Shown here: positions 1-11,389 of the stretch, one piece after another
Position numbering within the stretch: the first letter of the stretch is position 1
Layout: each line of letters begins with the position of its first letter
Assembly: GCA_032158295.1 (NCBI GenBank)
Contig: CM063263.1
Span: 12,968,974 to 13,032,973 of the forward strand
Direction: 5' to 3'
Length of the DNA: 64,000 nt
Source of the DNA: Pycnopodia helianthoides
Taxonomy: Eukaryota; Echinodermata; Asteroidea; Forcipulatida; Asteriidae
Position numbers and translations under genes: made by a program
The notes under the pieces: model-generated
The model's input: only the letters and a program-made list of their open reading frames with translations
What the model was told of the DNA's origin: nothing
The model's database searches: none

Positions 1-562
1 TGAATGTTGAAGGGCTCCCCGAAAATCGAACTTCAAACCGAAAAAAAACTCAAAATATTAGTCTCCATGGAAAGTGCTTTTGTCTTTTAAACAAAAAGAA
101 CTTTCTGATAGATACAGAATTGATAATAAAAGTACACTGGCCGAAAAGTGTCCACTGTCATCGGTCATAGCCTGCTGGTCAAGTGAACTCTTTATACTAT
201 GTCACACAGGTCGAACAGTGGGTTGATTGCAGTTGCAATTTATTGATTGTGATCAAATCAACTCTGGTTAAACATTTTCATTTGAAGATAACGGGGAAAA
301 CTTGATCAAAGGTAATTGTGTATGGTCGAACTTTTTTAATAATCCAGAAAAACTGTATTGATATTCTGTATTAATATATTACAAAACTTTCTGTCAGGCA
401 AAGTTGAAACGGATATGCGTTCTAAAAACCAAAGTGACCTTCCTCTCTTGACCATGGAAAAAACAATTGTCTGAGGCTCATCTGCCCAATTAACAAACAA
501 ATTACGTTACATACTCCCTCTAGACAATGTCTAATTGTTTTGCTGTCTGTCTACCTTCAACG

Positions 563-579
563 TGACCTCAAGTTGACCT
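563..579 (-). promoter_or_regulatory. Perfect DR5 nuclear-receptor element (RARE-like)
   Basis: Read on the minus strand this is AGGTCA, 5 bp, AGGTCA. Two consensus half-sites spaced by 5 are the classical retinoic acid response element bound by RAR/RXR. The match is exact in both half-sites. Binding is inferred. Confidence 0.4.
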
Positions 580-3500
580 GTTCCCATCCCTCAATGCATT
601 ACTGCAATCAGACTACGGCAATCTTTTATCCAGAGGGTAATTAAGGATGTACAATGCCTTGCAAACTAGCCTGTCTGACAGGGCTGGATCACCGGCAGAT
701 AGTTAAGTCTTCCCTCGATGGTTGGTGTAAGGAGAGAGAGCGAGCGTGAGAGAGAAGGCTGACTCAGATCAGTGCCGTCGGTCTTTTGGGCAATTACGGT
801 TCAACTCTAAGCCTACTTTATGTTAGGGTGATGAGGATTATTAGCTAGATTTCCCCTACGGAAAGAGATTACATGTATAACTTTCAACTCATTATGGCTG
901 ATGTTTCACTCATTTTTTCCTCTCTGCTTTTCAATCATTCCGTTCCCGTTTGACTCACTTTCTGTCAACTTTCTTTTTTAGACTAAATGCTCAGTGATAC
1001 ACCCTTCTGTCAATTTGTCATTTCTTTCTTTCTGGATAAAACAACTAAGTGACAGGTAAAGCTAAATTTCTCGTTTGATTCAACGCCCTGAAACTCTTTG
1101 TCCGACGGAGGGACAGTATAATTAATTGATTTGTATTTGGCGTATCTTATTAATACGTTGACGGGGTGATTTGAGGCATTTAGACCCCATTGTTTTGTCA
1201 AAATGTCACTATTTTCCAGGAGTTGACGATCTAGCGTTCCCCCTACACCTGTCTACCTCAGAAATACACCTGTCTTCTGTAAACAATTTTATTAATGTTT
1301 ATCTGTCCCACGTATGACATATCTCATAATATGGAAATAACGATATGGTCATAATTATATCTGTCAAAACTTTGCAATTCCACGGGGTAACGAGGGAATG
1401 GGGGTGATTTAAGGTTCCTGTGGACAACCTCGTCCCCGCCGTCCCTAGGGGTTGATCCTGATAGCAAGCAGAATATTTACCTCAACCACGTACCCTCAAC
1501 GGGAAGATCGGCCCCGTAATAGGTCCACTTTGACTCCCCCCGGACCCCAGGGGTAATTGATATAAATGTTTGTTTTGATTAGAAATGATTTGATGTTGAT
1601 GAAGCTTAGGTTTTATCTATAATTGTAAAGTGCTGAAGAGGAGGACAGGTTTATGTAGAGGCGGATCTCTGCGTCTCCAAGAAGTCAGCAAGTATTGACT
1701 CTAGGCCTTCTCGTATTACATTTATCGGGATTATTCTCTCAGAGTAACTCCTCCTGAGACTTTGTGAGAGAAGGAGGGCCCCCCTTCTCTGCCCTACATC
1801 TCTATTAAGATGATACCGATAAGGAATAAACGGCTTCTTCCAATTAACATGGTTGTTGCTTCCTGGCCTAATGTTTAATTTGATAGTCAGAAGCAATTAA
1901 AAGCGACTGAAATGAAATGACTATTTTGTTGGGTCGATAAAACATGGTTGTAAATACCGTTTATATTTTTCTGTAAATGTTTAACACTTGTTGAAACATT
2001 TTTATAAAGATGAAAATACTGTTCACTCCCGCTTCTACTGAAGTTGACTTGAAACTCTTCTCGTTTCTTCATGTTCTGAAGCCCTCTCCTCAACAGAATT
2101 TACGATGGCGCTATATCCTTGTACCCTAGATGATACTCAATATAAACCCAAATCCCCTAGTGACAAAAGCTTTCACTCAGACTGTAAATTACTAGCGACT
2201 TGTGAGGGGAGGGGACGTTACCACCCCAGAGTTTAAAGATCCGGACCTGGGCTCGATCACCTGTGGGTAAATTCAACGCCTGTACCTGTTGTTCAATTGA
2301 TATATGTTTGTGCATTTAGAGCAAAATGTCACAGTGCAATTAGGTCAACTTCTCTTTTCCAGCTGTGTTTGCTGGTGATTTGTGTTGCATGATTTAAAGG
2401 ACCTTTCTCTAACTATACTCACCATATTGGGTGGCTTCTGGGAGCAAGGGCAGCGCCCTCATTGAGCGTTGCCAATACTGCACGTGACTTTTTGAATGGC
2501 TGGTCAGCTGGCGACAGCTTTCAGTTCCCATCATGCACCTGTTATGTTGTTCTTGATCCTGGGAGATATCTGTAACGGTAAAGGGAAATTAAAAGGTGAT
2601 GTTACGGAGCTGGTGATACTCTCGTGCATGAGAATGTTGTATACAAATCGTTAGCTTGGTCTGGTCTGTTTATTTTCCTCCAATACAAGTCCGTACCTTG
2701 AAGGAAAACAGTCTGGTTCCGTTTGTGTTTGATGAAAATCATTCCATGCAAAGAACTATTACAGAAATCTAGTTCCATGACATACTTCTATTGAAAGGTT
2801 AAGCCATTGTTCTTATGTGCGCTTTGTCTAAGTGATGAACACGATGGTTTAGCGCACGCCTCTTAATGAGCAGCCCCGCTGTACAGACTGGAAACTCCCT
2901 TCAAAACGCCCCCAAGGGACCTACACAATAGACCATGAAATATCAGGTTATATCTGTTCCGATTTCAGAACAGTTGACGTGTTTAAAGCGACACCCCAAT
3001 CCCTAAAATTGGAACATCTTTCACGAAAGGAAGTATTCCACTTTGTGTTCAGACGTGCACAGAGATGACCATCTTGTTCTTTTAATGTCTGAATACACTA
3101 CGTTGTGTATATGAGCGTAATACCCCGTTCAGACGATCCCTATGGACTACATTGGATCAGAATAAACCATCTAACCTAATTATTTAATCATGTACAGGTG
3201 TGTTGTTATGGTTCAACTCTAGTATTCAAGAAACGTCGTGCTCATGTCTAGTGCGTCTACCTAGCGGAAATGTCATCCACGACAGAGGAAGAAACACTCA
3301 ATCTTTACAACTCCCTGGAAGTGCAACATTCAACAACTAAACTTGAGTTACCTGTAGTTCATGCATTCACTGAATTTAATAGTTTGACAAGTTTAGGTCC
3401 ACGAGGAGCTCCACATCTGTTTCTCTTGGTATGGTATACTTTGGCTAATTTCCTCGAAATTTCAGTTGTGAAAATACCACCAATTTCCACTTGGTGTTGA

Positions 3501-3992
3501 AACGGCGGCTCGGTGCGCTTTCCACTCACTTTCAAAATGGTTGAAGAAAATGTGAATTTGTAGCACAAAAAAGTGTTGTTTGGAAATACAGCCAACACGA
3601 CTTTATTTTTCCAGGAAATCGGGATGAATTGAACTTTTGCAGGTGCGTTAATTGATTAAATGTTAATGTAGTTTGGGTGAATTTGAATTCATTCTTAATA
3701 ACCGCTAATGTTTAAAACGACATTAGGATTACTGTTACCACAAATATATTAAAGAATCGTTAACTTGGACAATTGTTTCGTTCGACTATATACTAAAACA
3801 CTCCCAAGTGATACTGTATTAGTTTAAAAGCGAAAGTGTACAATGGACTGACTGGACTGATCAAGTATCATTCATGTAAATTTTCTGATGAATATGCATT
3901 ATGTTAAAGCGCACACAGCGTAACTAGATACCTGATGCACCTGTCCACAAATACCAGACTATTACTCATCCTTAACCTAATGACTACACGCT

Positions 3993-4022
3993 TGACCTAG
4001 TTGACCTATTCAATCCAGGTCA
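3993..4022. promoter_or_regulatory. Perfect DR3 plus a third, opposed AGGTCA half-site
   Basis: TGACCT at 3993-3998 and 4002-4007 form an exact direct repeat with a 3-bp spacer, the spacing preferred by VDR/RXR-type dimers. A third exact half-site in the opposite orientation follows at 4017-4022. This gives three consensus half-sites in 30 bp. Confidence 0.35.
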
Positions 4023-5715
4023 TGGTTAATCCTCTCATCCCGTCTTCTTCACTTTACCTTAATACCATTGGCCTCTCTCGGCCTCCGTCCGATCCACAAG
4101 GACCACCTCGTAATGGATCAGCTCACGTTGTATAAGAATAACCCATGTGTTGATTGATAAGACTGGAGCGTACACCCCTAGGGGTCGGGATGGATTTGAG
4201 GGGTCTCCTGTGGGTGGAGGGGGGCTGTATGGTGTCTGATCTGATTTCTAGGCATTGCCCCCCATCCCCCTTCTCTCTCCCGCACGGCACATCCCATGGG
4301 TACCAAATACAGCTCACTTAGTCTTCATTTTCAAGTCATTGTGCATGTTATTTTGATATCCGTTCAACAGTTAGTACAAAGTCACACTGAGCATCCATTC
4401 ATGACCTTTTGGTGCATTCAGTCACATGAAGAACTGAATCGTTTTCAAAACATCCTCGAAATCTAGTTCAGCTTAACGTTGTACTTGTATGCATGTAATG
4501 TCTGAGTGAACGTAACATTTGAATGCACCCTTCACCCCCGTCCCATATTCCACTGCATACCAAATCTAGGTGACTTAAATGCTAACTCCAGACACACACG
4601 AACGAGTGCTGAGTTTTGTAGACCGATACTCTTTCATATACGTCCTGTAAACTGATATCACTTTAAATCCTGCGCGCTTTAAAAGCACCTGATGTAACAC
4701 AGATAAATAAATTAAACTATAGACGTTCATACATTTTATGGAGTTCTCATATGAATGGGGAAATTAATAGCCGTCATAAAAGCTACTATTGGTGACCTAG
4801 TGGAAAGAACTTCCCCTAGAGGGTCTGATATCATTGAGGTTTAAACTGTCCAACCCGCTGCAACAAATCAAAACCGTTTCAATATCATCGCGGACGTTTC
4901 CGGTAAAACCTTTTCATACTACTGTGATTTGTTTCTTGTCATTTCTCACCAAGCCATCAAAGATCGTAGCGATCGCACGGAGAAACACATGTAGCAGTGC
5001 GCCAGAAAAATTGCTCAAGTCAACTCGTGCATGAAGGGGGCTTGCTGGGAGGGTTTGATCGTAAAGTAGTGGTGCAAAGACCCACTGTGCAGTGAACTTA
5101 ACTAAATTCCAACTCAATTTTGAATAAATAATGGAAAGTAGGGCCTAAAGTGATTGTAATTGAGCAGTGACGTACATGCGCAGTTCGCTACTGAGAGTCC
5201 TTGGACTCAAACGAACTGGCGTGCCTATACCTACTTTATGTATGATTGTATATTTTTAAATAGACTCTGATGTACACTTATTTGTCAGAATTTGAGCATT
5301 GTGGAATCCAGTTTAATTGATTTGAATCATTTTGAATTATTTTCAACATAAGTTTCTCCCTAGCAGTGGCCTGGATTACAATCAGATTTATTGCGACCTG
5401 CATTACTCATAAAGGTCTATTTTCACTTGGAATAAAATCAGTAAAACCTTGTCACAAAACTCTGTTCTTGATTTGTCGAACGTGTCATCGTCAGACCAGA
5501 CCCACTATCTGACCGTCTCGTCGGGGCCCCGCCCCCATACCCACCCTCCCCATTAGTAACACCTCCTGGCAAACGCATATCATTTCATCTTTAAGAGGTC
5601 AAATTGACTCTTTAATCGAGCTGTCTTGACTTCTAATAATGCGCACTCATCTTTATTTGACATCAGGCAGAGCCTACACCCCTACTTGGCATTGAGAAGT
5701 GTCTTGTCTTGTCTG

Positions 5716-5741
5716 TGACCTCATAGTGACCCTTGAGGTCA
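5716..5741. promoter_or_regulatory. DR5 (RGGTCA) plus an everted half-site
   Basis: TGACCT (5716-5721) and TGACCC (5727-5732) read on the minus strand as GGGTCA, 5 bp, AGGTCA, both allowed RARE half-sites. An AGGTCA on the plus strand follows at 5736-5741. This is a second DR5, about 5.1 kb from the one at 563. Confidence 0.33.
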
Positions 5742-6134
5742 TCCGTGTGACATAGAGCAGTCCCTAGGCGAGGCCTACAAGTTTGGGTACAGTTTGGATG
5801 ATATCCCACCACGATGAATCTGCAACTATACACGGGACAGTTTTCAAAGGATTTACAGAAAACAGGGTTTGTGTAAATCGTTTAGTATCTTGCATCTTAT
5901 TGTACCCTTTGTGACAAATTCTGCTCCTGTCGAATCTAGGGCCATTATTAACAATTTCTGCAGCTTTTTTTGGCTTCAGACTTTCATTTAAAATACTTTC
6001 AATAAATTAACAATGTCAACATAAACACCATAACGCCGAGAGGTATTCTCAACAGCAACAGTTTGTAAACCAAGAGATTAGTGCTTGAAGTTATATATCA
6101 GATTATTCTGAACAATCTTCTGATTGTCATGGAT

Positions 6135-6502
6135 TTTGAGTTCTTTATTGTGCCAAACTTTGTCAACTAATGTCAACGTTTCCATCCACTAAGATGAAGT
6201 TGACTGAAGTGGATGAATTCAGTGATGCTGTCCACATTCATCAAACTCAACTGACTTGATTTCTTCATTGTAAAAAATTCTTCAAACTTGTAGTTGAGGT
6301 TTTCTATCCACTGAGATAAAACTGACTGGAGTGGATGGATCCAGTAGGTCTATATCCACATTCATCGAATTCAACTGATTTGATTTCTTTATTGTATCAA
6401 ATTCTGTAAACTTGTTTCCGTAGTTTTCAATCCACTAATATGAAGCTGACTGGAGTGGATGGATCCAGTTAGTATCAACACTCAACTAATTCAACTGATT
6501 TA
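6135..6502. repeat. Three diverged copies of a ~122-bp tandem repeat
   Basis: Copies begin near 6185, 6306 and 6430, each at an ATCCACT. They share TGACTGGAGTGGATGGATCC-type and CAACTGATTTGATTTCTT-type blocks. Part of a preceding copy is visible at 6135-6184 and the last copy is cut short near 6502. Each unit contains the pair GTGGAT / ATCCAC. Divergence between copies suggests an old duplication. Not recognised as a named family. Confidence 0.8.
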
Positions 6503-6742
6503 GTGTCCATACTTCTTACTCCTCTTGGACGTAGCTCATGCCAGTTATGTTTTTATCAACTACTGGTATACTGTCTCGTCCACAGGATCTAATGCTATAG
6601 CCGAATCACCAGAACACTTCAGTATTGAATAAACCCAAAGAAAATTCTCAAAGAGAACCAACATCAACAGCTCCGTAATTATGGCGCAATCAAAACACAA
6701 TGTCATAATTAAAACAAATTATTATGGTTGGCTTGCCTGCAG

Positions 6743-6949
6743 GTTATAGGCGGTACCTGCACGCCGTCATAACAGTATCTGCCCTTGGACGGTGAAACAC
6801 GCACCCCGGGTAACCCACCGAGACAGAGGAAGTGTCTCGCGGCCGTCCAAGGGCTTCACAACACGGTGCTCATCACGCTCAAGGTCCCGCTAAGAGGGTG
6901 CCGATAGTAAGCGCTGCACATCGGCTCTACAGTTGCTCTATTTATAGAG
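6743..6949. other. GC-rich block dense in inverted repeats (possible structured RNA or foldback element)
   Basis: Nested and serial perfect stems occur here: GTTAT/ATAAC with an inner GGCG/CGCC (6743-6773); a 12-bp stem GCCCTTGGACGG/CCGTCCAAGGGC (6781-6792 with 6843-6854) enclosing CGAGACA/TGTCTCG (6819-6825 with 6833-6839); GCCGAT/ATCGGC (6900-6905 with 6920-6925); and CTCTA/TAGAG (6936-6949). The block is clearly GC-richer than its flanks and starts and stops abruptly. It does not resemble 5S rRNA, tRNA, U1-U6, RNase P, SRP or 7SK as I know them. A degraded foldback transposon is the main alternative. Confidence 0.55.
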
Positions 6950-6959
6950 GGTTGGGTAA

Positions 6960-7800
6960 AAAAAAGTTCCCGAGATGCATTTGATGAGAAACTCAGATGT
7001 TATTGTAAGATTTGTTTGTTATTGAAGCACCAACTTTTAGGTCTAATCTTAAAATATACTTTTGTAAGCATTCAAAGCTCTTTTAATGACAAAAACATTT
7101 TGTAAATATCGGCCTAAAACGAACCTGATGTGCAGTTCTGTGATTGCATTTCACAATGTACGTACATGAATCAATTGTACATGTCCGTGTACAAGTTCGT
7201 GCGAAGGCAGCGCTACTCCTGGACTCGTTCTCTTGGCTACTTCTCTGTTTATTTTCTCTAAAACTACGACATACAAAAATTGTCCCAGATATAATTAACC
7301 TCACAAACAGTAGGTGAAAGTAAACTAACATCTCCAAATCCAGGGCAACTAACAATTGCAAAAAGACCGCAGGCGTTCCGGCTTGCGCACCTGGGCCCAT
7401 CAGGGGTGTATCCAGAGCACCCTCCTAAAGGCTACACACACCCCAGGGCCTCTAGGACGGGCCTCTAGGACGGGCTGGTCCACCCAAAACAACCACAATC
7501 TCTCAACTGTTACTGTTAACACCTTCCTATTAAATACAAATGCAAACGAAATTTGTCTTCATTAATTAAAACTGCTGGGTTGTGTAATGGCACGTGCGGT
7601 GTAACATCAACATGGTTGTACCGTTCACCTGCGGCAAATCCCCCGTAGGACTTGCAGAAGTTCATGGTGGTATTCCTTGACTTCAAAATACAAAGCCATC
7701 AGCGGTCGTTTTTTTTTCAGTCGCAACTGCGCTGTTACAACCAAGGTAGTCCTGCGATAGTCGCCCTGTTTTGAAAGTGTGTTGCGGTTTACAAGAGATC
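6960..7800. other. Noncoding stretch
   Basis: No recognisable gene. An unremarkable open frame on the minus strand (105 codons, ending at 7083) overlaps a short duplicated word (cctctaggacggg, near 7448-7472) and has no family motif. Confidence 0.6.
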
Positions 7801-7802
7801 TT

Positions 7803-7934
7803 ACAATAACCGCGAATTCACACAATAACCGCGAATTCACACAATAACCGTGAATTCACACAATAACCGCGAATTTACACAATAACCGCGAATTCACACA
7901 ATAACCGCGAATTCACAAAATAACCGCGAATTCA
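7803..7934. repeat. 19-bp tandem repeat, seven copies
   Basis: The unit is ACAATAACCGCGAATTCAC, starting at 7803 and recurring exactly every 19 bp at 7822, 7841, 7860, 7879, 7898 and 7917. Copies differ at single positions only (one CGTG for CGCG, one TTTAC for TTCAC, and AAAA at the start of the last). Low divergence indicates a young minisatellite. Confidence 0.95.
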
Positions 7935-8017
7935 TGGCTGCTCTGACGAGTTTGTTTTCGCTCGTCTGAAATGTTGTTTTTGTCGTATGATGTCGCAGTC
8001 GATTTTGGTTATTGTTG

Positions 8018-8260
8018 GGTTTGCTGCTGCTGTTTTGTTGCTGCGGCTGTTGTTGTTGTTACTGCTGCTGCTGCTGCTGCTGCTGATGCTGATGCTGCTG
8101 CTGTTGTTGCTTCTGCTGTTGTTGTTGTTTTTGCTGTTGCTGATGTTGTTGTTTTGTTGTTGTTGTTTTGTTGTTTTGTTGTTGTTTTGTTTTGTTTTTT
8201 ATTGTTTTGTTGTTTGTTTTGTTGTTTTGTTTTATTGTTTTTGTTGTTTTTGATGATGTT
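8018..8260. repeat. TGC/TGT trinucleotide microsatellite grading into TTTTG repeats
   Basis: An almost uninterrupted run of TGC and TGT triplets (8018-8160) passes into TTTTG/TTG-rich sequence (to about 8260). The translated frames are homopolymeric Leu, Ala/Val or Gln, depending on the frame, and are not treated as genes. Confidence 0.95.
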
Positions 8261-8405
8261 TCAGTTGCCAATGCACACTATCAACGAGACCTTCCAATCA
8301 AAGGCTGTTTGTGGTATCGTGGTATTTAACATGTCATTGTTTCAGTGAAATCATGGATAAAAAAAGACTTTCAAACGCTTGATTCCTAGTATTAGAAATG
8401 TGCTT

Positions 8406-8946
8406 CAACAATTGAGCGTTTGGATCAGTGTTACAATTGTCCAACAATTGAGCGTTTGGATCAGTGTTACAATTGTCCAACAATTGAGCGTTTGGATCAG
8501 TGTTACAATTGTCCAACAATTGAGCGTTTGGATCAGTGTTACAATTGTCCAACAATTGAGCGTTTGGATCAGTGTTACAATTGTCCAACAATTGAGCGTT
8601 TGGATCAGTGTTACAATTGTCCAACAATTGAGCGTTTCGATCAGTGTTACAATTGTCCAACAATTGAGCGTTTGGATCAGTGTTACAATTGTCCAACAAT
8701 TGAGCGTTTCGATCAGTGTTACAATTGTCCAACAATTGAGCGTTTGGATCAGTGTTACAATTGTCCAACAATTGAGCGTTTCGATCAGTGTTACAATTGT
8801 CCAACAATTGAGCGTTTGGATCAGTGTTACAATTGTCCAACAATTGAGCGTTTGGATCAGTGTTACAATTGTCCAACAATTGAGCGTTTGGATCAGTGTT
8901 ACAATTGTCCAACAATTGAGCGTTTGGATCAGTGTTACAATTGTCC
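8406..8946. repeat. 36-bp tandem repeat, 15 copies, with alternating variants
   Basis: The unit begins CAATTGAGCGTTTGGATCAG and continues GTGTTACAATTGTCCAA, giving a period of 36. It is nearly identical across 541 bp. The only visible variant is TTTGGATC changed to TTTCGATC, in copies 7, 9 and 11. Because 36 is a multiple of three, several frames on both strands stay open for about 190 codons as 12-residue repeats; this is a by-product of the period. Each unit holds the palindrome ACAATTGT. Confidence 0.97.
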
Positions 8947-8949
8947 TTA

Positions 8950-9545
8950 AGGTGTTTTGAAACGGTATTTCAAACAATAAAAGACTTATGACAAGAATTT
9001 ATGATCCTTCCCATCATCTTCACTTCCTTCTTACCTCCCTCCCCTTCCCCCCCTCCCCTTCCCCTCCCCTCTTCCGTAATATATGCCTGAAGACGTTCAT
9101 GTCTCTTCCAGTCATCCTACCTCCATTATTAATACACGTTCTCACATATTCCCTAAGGAGAAACTTAATAAGAAAAGGCCTTTGTTCTTAAACACCAGAT
9201 GGAAACAATACCCCTTTATTATAAGCTTCCAGAGTAACATCTGTTGGAAATAAAAATTGCACTTTGTAATATTCTGATCAAGATGCATCTAAGAACAACA
9301 CCTGACAGTACCGTTAATGGGAATGTGTATTCATTAGATACGGGTGCCTGGAGAATGTATCACAAATAAAAATTTAATTTCACTCCAACTATTCATCGGT
9401 CTTGTTAACAATTTTGTTTCAAATTGAAAAAAAACCCACAAAGCTAGTTTGTTGTTTTAGTATTCTTCAGACAGAGACAGTCGAAATAAGTGCGTTTCGA
9501 AGATAAACACCTTCTTGCTTTACGATGTACATTTAGCGTAAACAT
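8950..9545. other. Noncoding stretch
   Basis: A C/T-rich run (9005-9075) is followed by AT-rich DNA. Nothing gene-like is seen. Confidence 0.6.
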
Positions 9546-9548
9546 TCA

Positions 9549-9690
9549 GGTCGGTTTAGTGGTTGCGTCCCTGTCTTCCACCTCTGTGGACCCCGGTTCG
9601 AATTCCACCTCGTCACGGAACCTCTGGAAGGTGGATGATGTTTTTAATCCCTGTATGATTGTGGGCGTTATCCCTCTCATATAAACACAT
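9549..9690 (+). mobile_element. tRNA-derived SINE-like copy, family 2
   Basis: A box A-like GGTTTAGTGGTTGCG is followed by CCACCTCTGTGGACCCCGG and a box B-like GGTTCGAATTCC (9595-9606). The same order with nearly the same sequence recurs at 48672. Two dispersed copies with RNA polymerase III internal-promoter-like boxes support a SINE. The 3' part has diverged and the end is uncertain. Confidence 0.7.
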
Positions 9691-9800
9691 TCTTCATCAT
9701 CTTCTCAGTTCAGGTATCTTCTTGCTCATTTGGGTTACTACAGTGGAAGGCACTTTTGAGTATTGGTTTCATTACCAGAAAGATCCAAATGCAATTATAA

Positions 9801-10187
9801 ACGATATTAAACAAGATTGGTACAGCTGACAAAATAGTTGCAGACAGTGTTCATTTTGTGTGTGTGATCAACCGTATACATGAAATAACAAACATGTGAA
9901 AATTTTGCCTTAATACGGTTGTGTGGGTCAGGAGAAAATAGTGAAAAACCAGGAACTATGTTCAGCCTTAATCTTGGATGTATAACAATCGAAATCAGCT
10001 GGTGCGTTTTTTTTAGGAGGGGGGTTCAGACACAGTTTTTTCGATAATGACTTCGATTCAGAAGGAAATATTTTACAGAAAAAATGGTTCTTTTATGAAA
10101 CTAACTTCATAATAAGTAAGCTTTCAGACTAAAAATAAACATTGATGTTTTTTCTCGTTATAACCAATCCTGCATATTATTACCATT
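9801..10187 (+). mobile_element. MITE, family A, copy 1 (~387 bp, diverged)
   Basis: The left end holds ACAAGATTGGTA and the right end holds ACCAATCCTGCATATTATTA, which are diverged terminal inverted repeats. The interior words GCTGACAAAATAG, GTCAGGAGAAAATA and a GACTTCG block align in order with the copy at 46805. It encodes no transposase, so it would be non-autonomous. Confidence 0.75.
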
Positions 10188-10189
10188 GA

Positions 10190-10950
10190 ATAACAATAAT
10201 AGTCACTCAGTAGGTGTCTTTATATTTTCATCGAGTAAATTGTACCTATCTGGGTTGATGAGATGCTACGGCTGAAGAAATCTACAACAACAAGACAGAA
10301 TGATTCTCCTACTAATGCCCAGTCATTATCAAGGAACACACCATTGACCGCAATCTTGATGAAATTCGATCAATTTCGCAACCCATGAACCATGAGCTCC
10401 GCTCATAAAAATGCTCCCATTCTCACAAATCGACATCATTAAATAATTTCGGAGGGCACACTTCCTAATCCCGTGAAATTAAAAGCGAAAGCGAGCGAAC
10501 GCTGGTATTAATTATATAATTGCTACTTCATCGACCGTGTAGGAATATCAACTTCTTAAATGGATGGTGTACTCCACAGTGCACAAACCCCTAACAGGTG
10601 CCTGGGTTTGTAGAGCAACGATTACCGTGTGTGTTTGGGTAGTGAACATGTACGTTGTAACCACACACCGTAACGTGTACGATCAACAACCGTGACATTC
10701 AATTAAAACACCACGCCGTCATCAATTTGTTTTATTGCTCTGTAAGTTTGTTTAACAGTAACGGAAACACTTTCTAATGCTACATTTATTACAATGTTGA
10801 TCTACTTGGTGCAATGAGAAAACACGCTGCTATTTTGTTTTCTGATGAGAGCAGACACTGAGTGACGTGACAGGTTGGTATACAAAGGATGAGTTTATCC
10901 ACGAGCAAGTCTCGTGGTTTACTCTCTATGGTACCGTGGATGGTACATAC
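10190..10950. other. Noncoding stretch
   Basis: No gene recognised. ACACACCGTAACGTGTACG-like words near 10620-10685 form loose partial repeats without a clear unit. Confidence 0.55.
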
Positions 10951-10951
10951 A

Positions 10952-11387
10952 ACCATTAACTATTCTTTTGTCTAAGGACTTTCCAGAGTTGTCTTCGTGG
11001 CCCACGTTTTATGTCTGGTTCCCCGACTACGACAATACCAAAGCTGTGAAGAAAATAGCAACACATTAATAAGGTGCCTGTGATTGGCACAAGCCTCGTT
11101 TTGTTTCTCATTGACTTTGTATATAGGAAACCCAAGATGGCGGTCTGTTAGACAAGTTGAGGTTGTTGGACCATTAACTTTTCTGTTGTCTATAGACCTT
11201 CCAGGGCTGTCTTCATGACCCACTTTTTATGTCTGGTTCCCTAGCTACAACAAATACCAAAGCTATGAAGAAAATAGTAAAACACTATCAAGGTGCCTTT
11301 GATTGGCACGAGCCTCGTTTTGATTCTCATTGACTTTGTATGGAAACCCAAGATGGCGGTCTGAGTAGGCAAGTTGAGGTTGTTGTA
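10952..11387. repeat. 218-bp tandem duplication
   Basis: Copy 1 (10952-11169) and copy 2 (11170-11387) both begin ACCATTAAC. They share TTATGTCTGGTTCCC, GATTGGCAC, CTCATTGACTTTGTAT, CCCAAGATGGCGGTCTG and CAAGTTGAGGTTGTTG in order. I judge the identity high but clearly below perfect. Minus-strand open frames across it are by-products. Confidence 0.9.
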
Positions 11388-11389
11388 CC

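Larger units (their letters stand above)
1..6130. other. AT-rich noncoding stretch
   Basis: I see no recognisable protein or RNA gene here. Open frames are at most about 80 codons and lack family motifs. The only marked items are the paired nuclear-receptor half-sites at 563, 3993 and 5716. Base composition shifts between AT-rich DNA and short GC-richer patches (for example 1380-1560 and 4080-4300) of unknown meaning. Confidence 0.6.

Noticed and set aside
7803..7934. CRISPR-like array
   Set aside because: Units of 19 bp are directly abutting with no spacers, so this is a minisatellite. The 36-bp and 29-bp arrays fail for the same reason.
7971..8271. Poly-Leu, poly-Ala/Val and poly-Gln frames
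   Set aside because: They translate a TGC/TGT microsatellite in different frames and strands; no gene evidence.
8334..8977. Four long frames (176-193 codons) on both strands encoding perfect 12-residue repeats
   Set aside because: They are a by-product of a 36-bp tandem array whose period is a multiple of three; frames are open on both strands at once and have no start or stop context of a gene.
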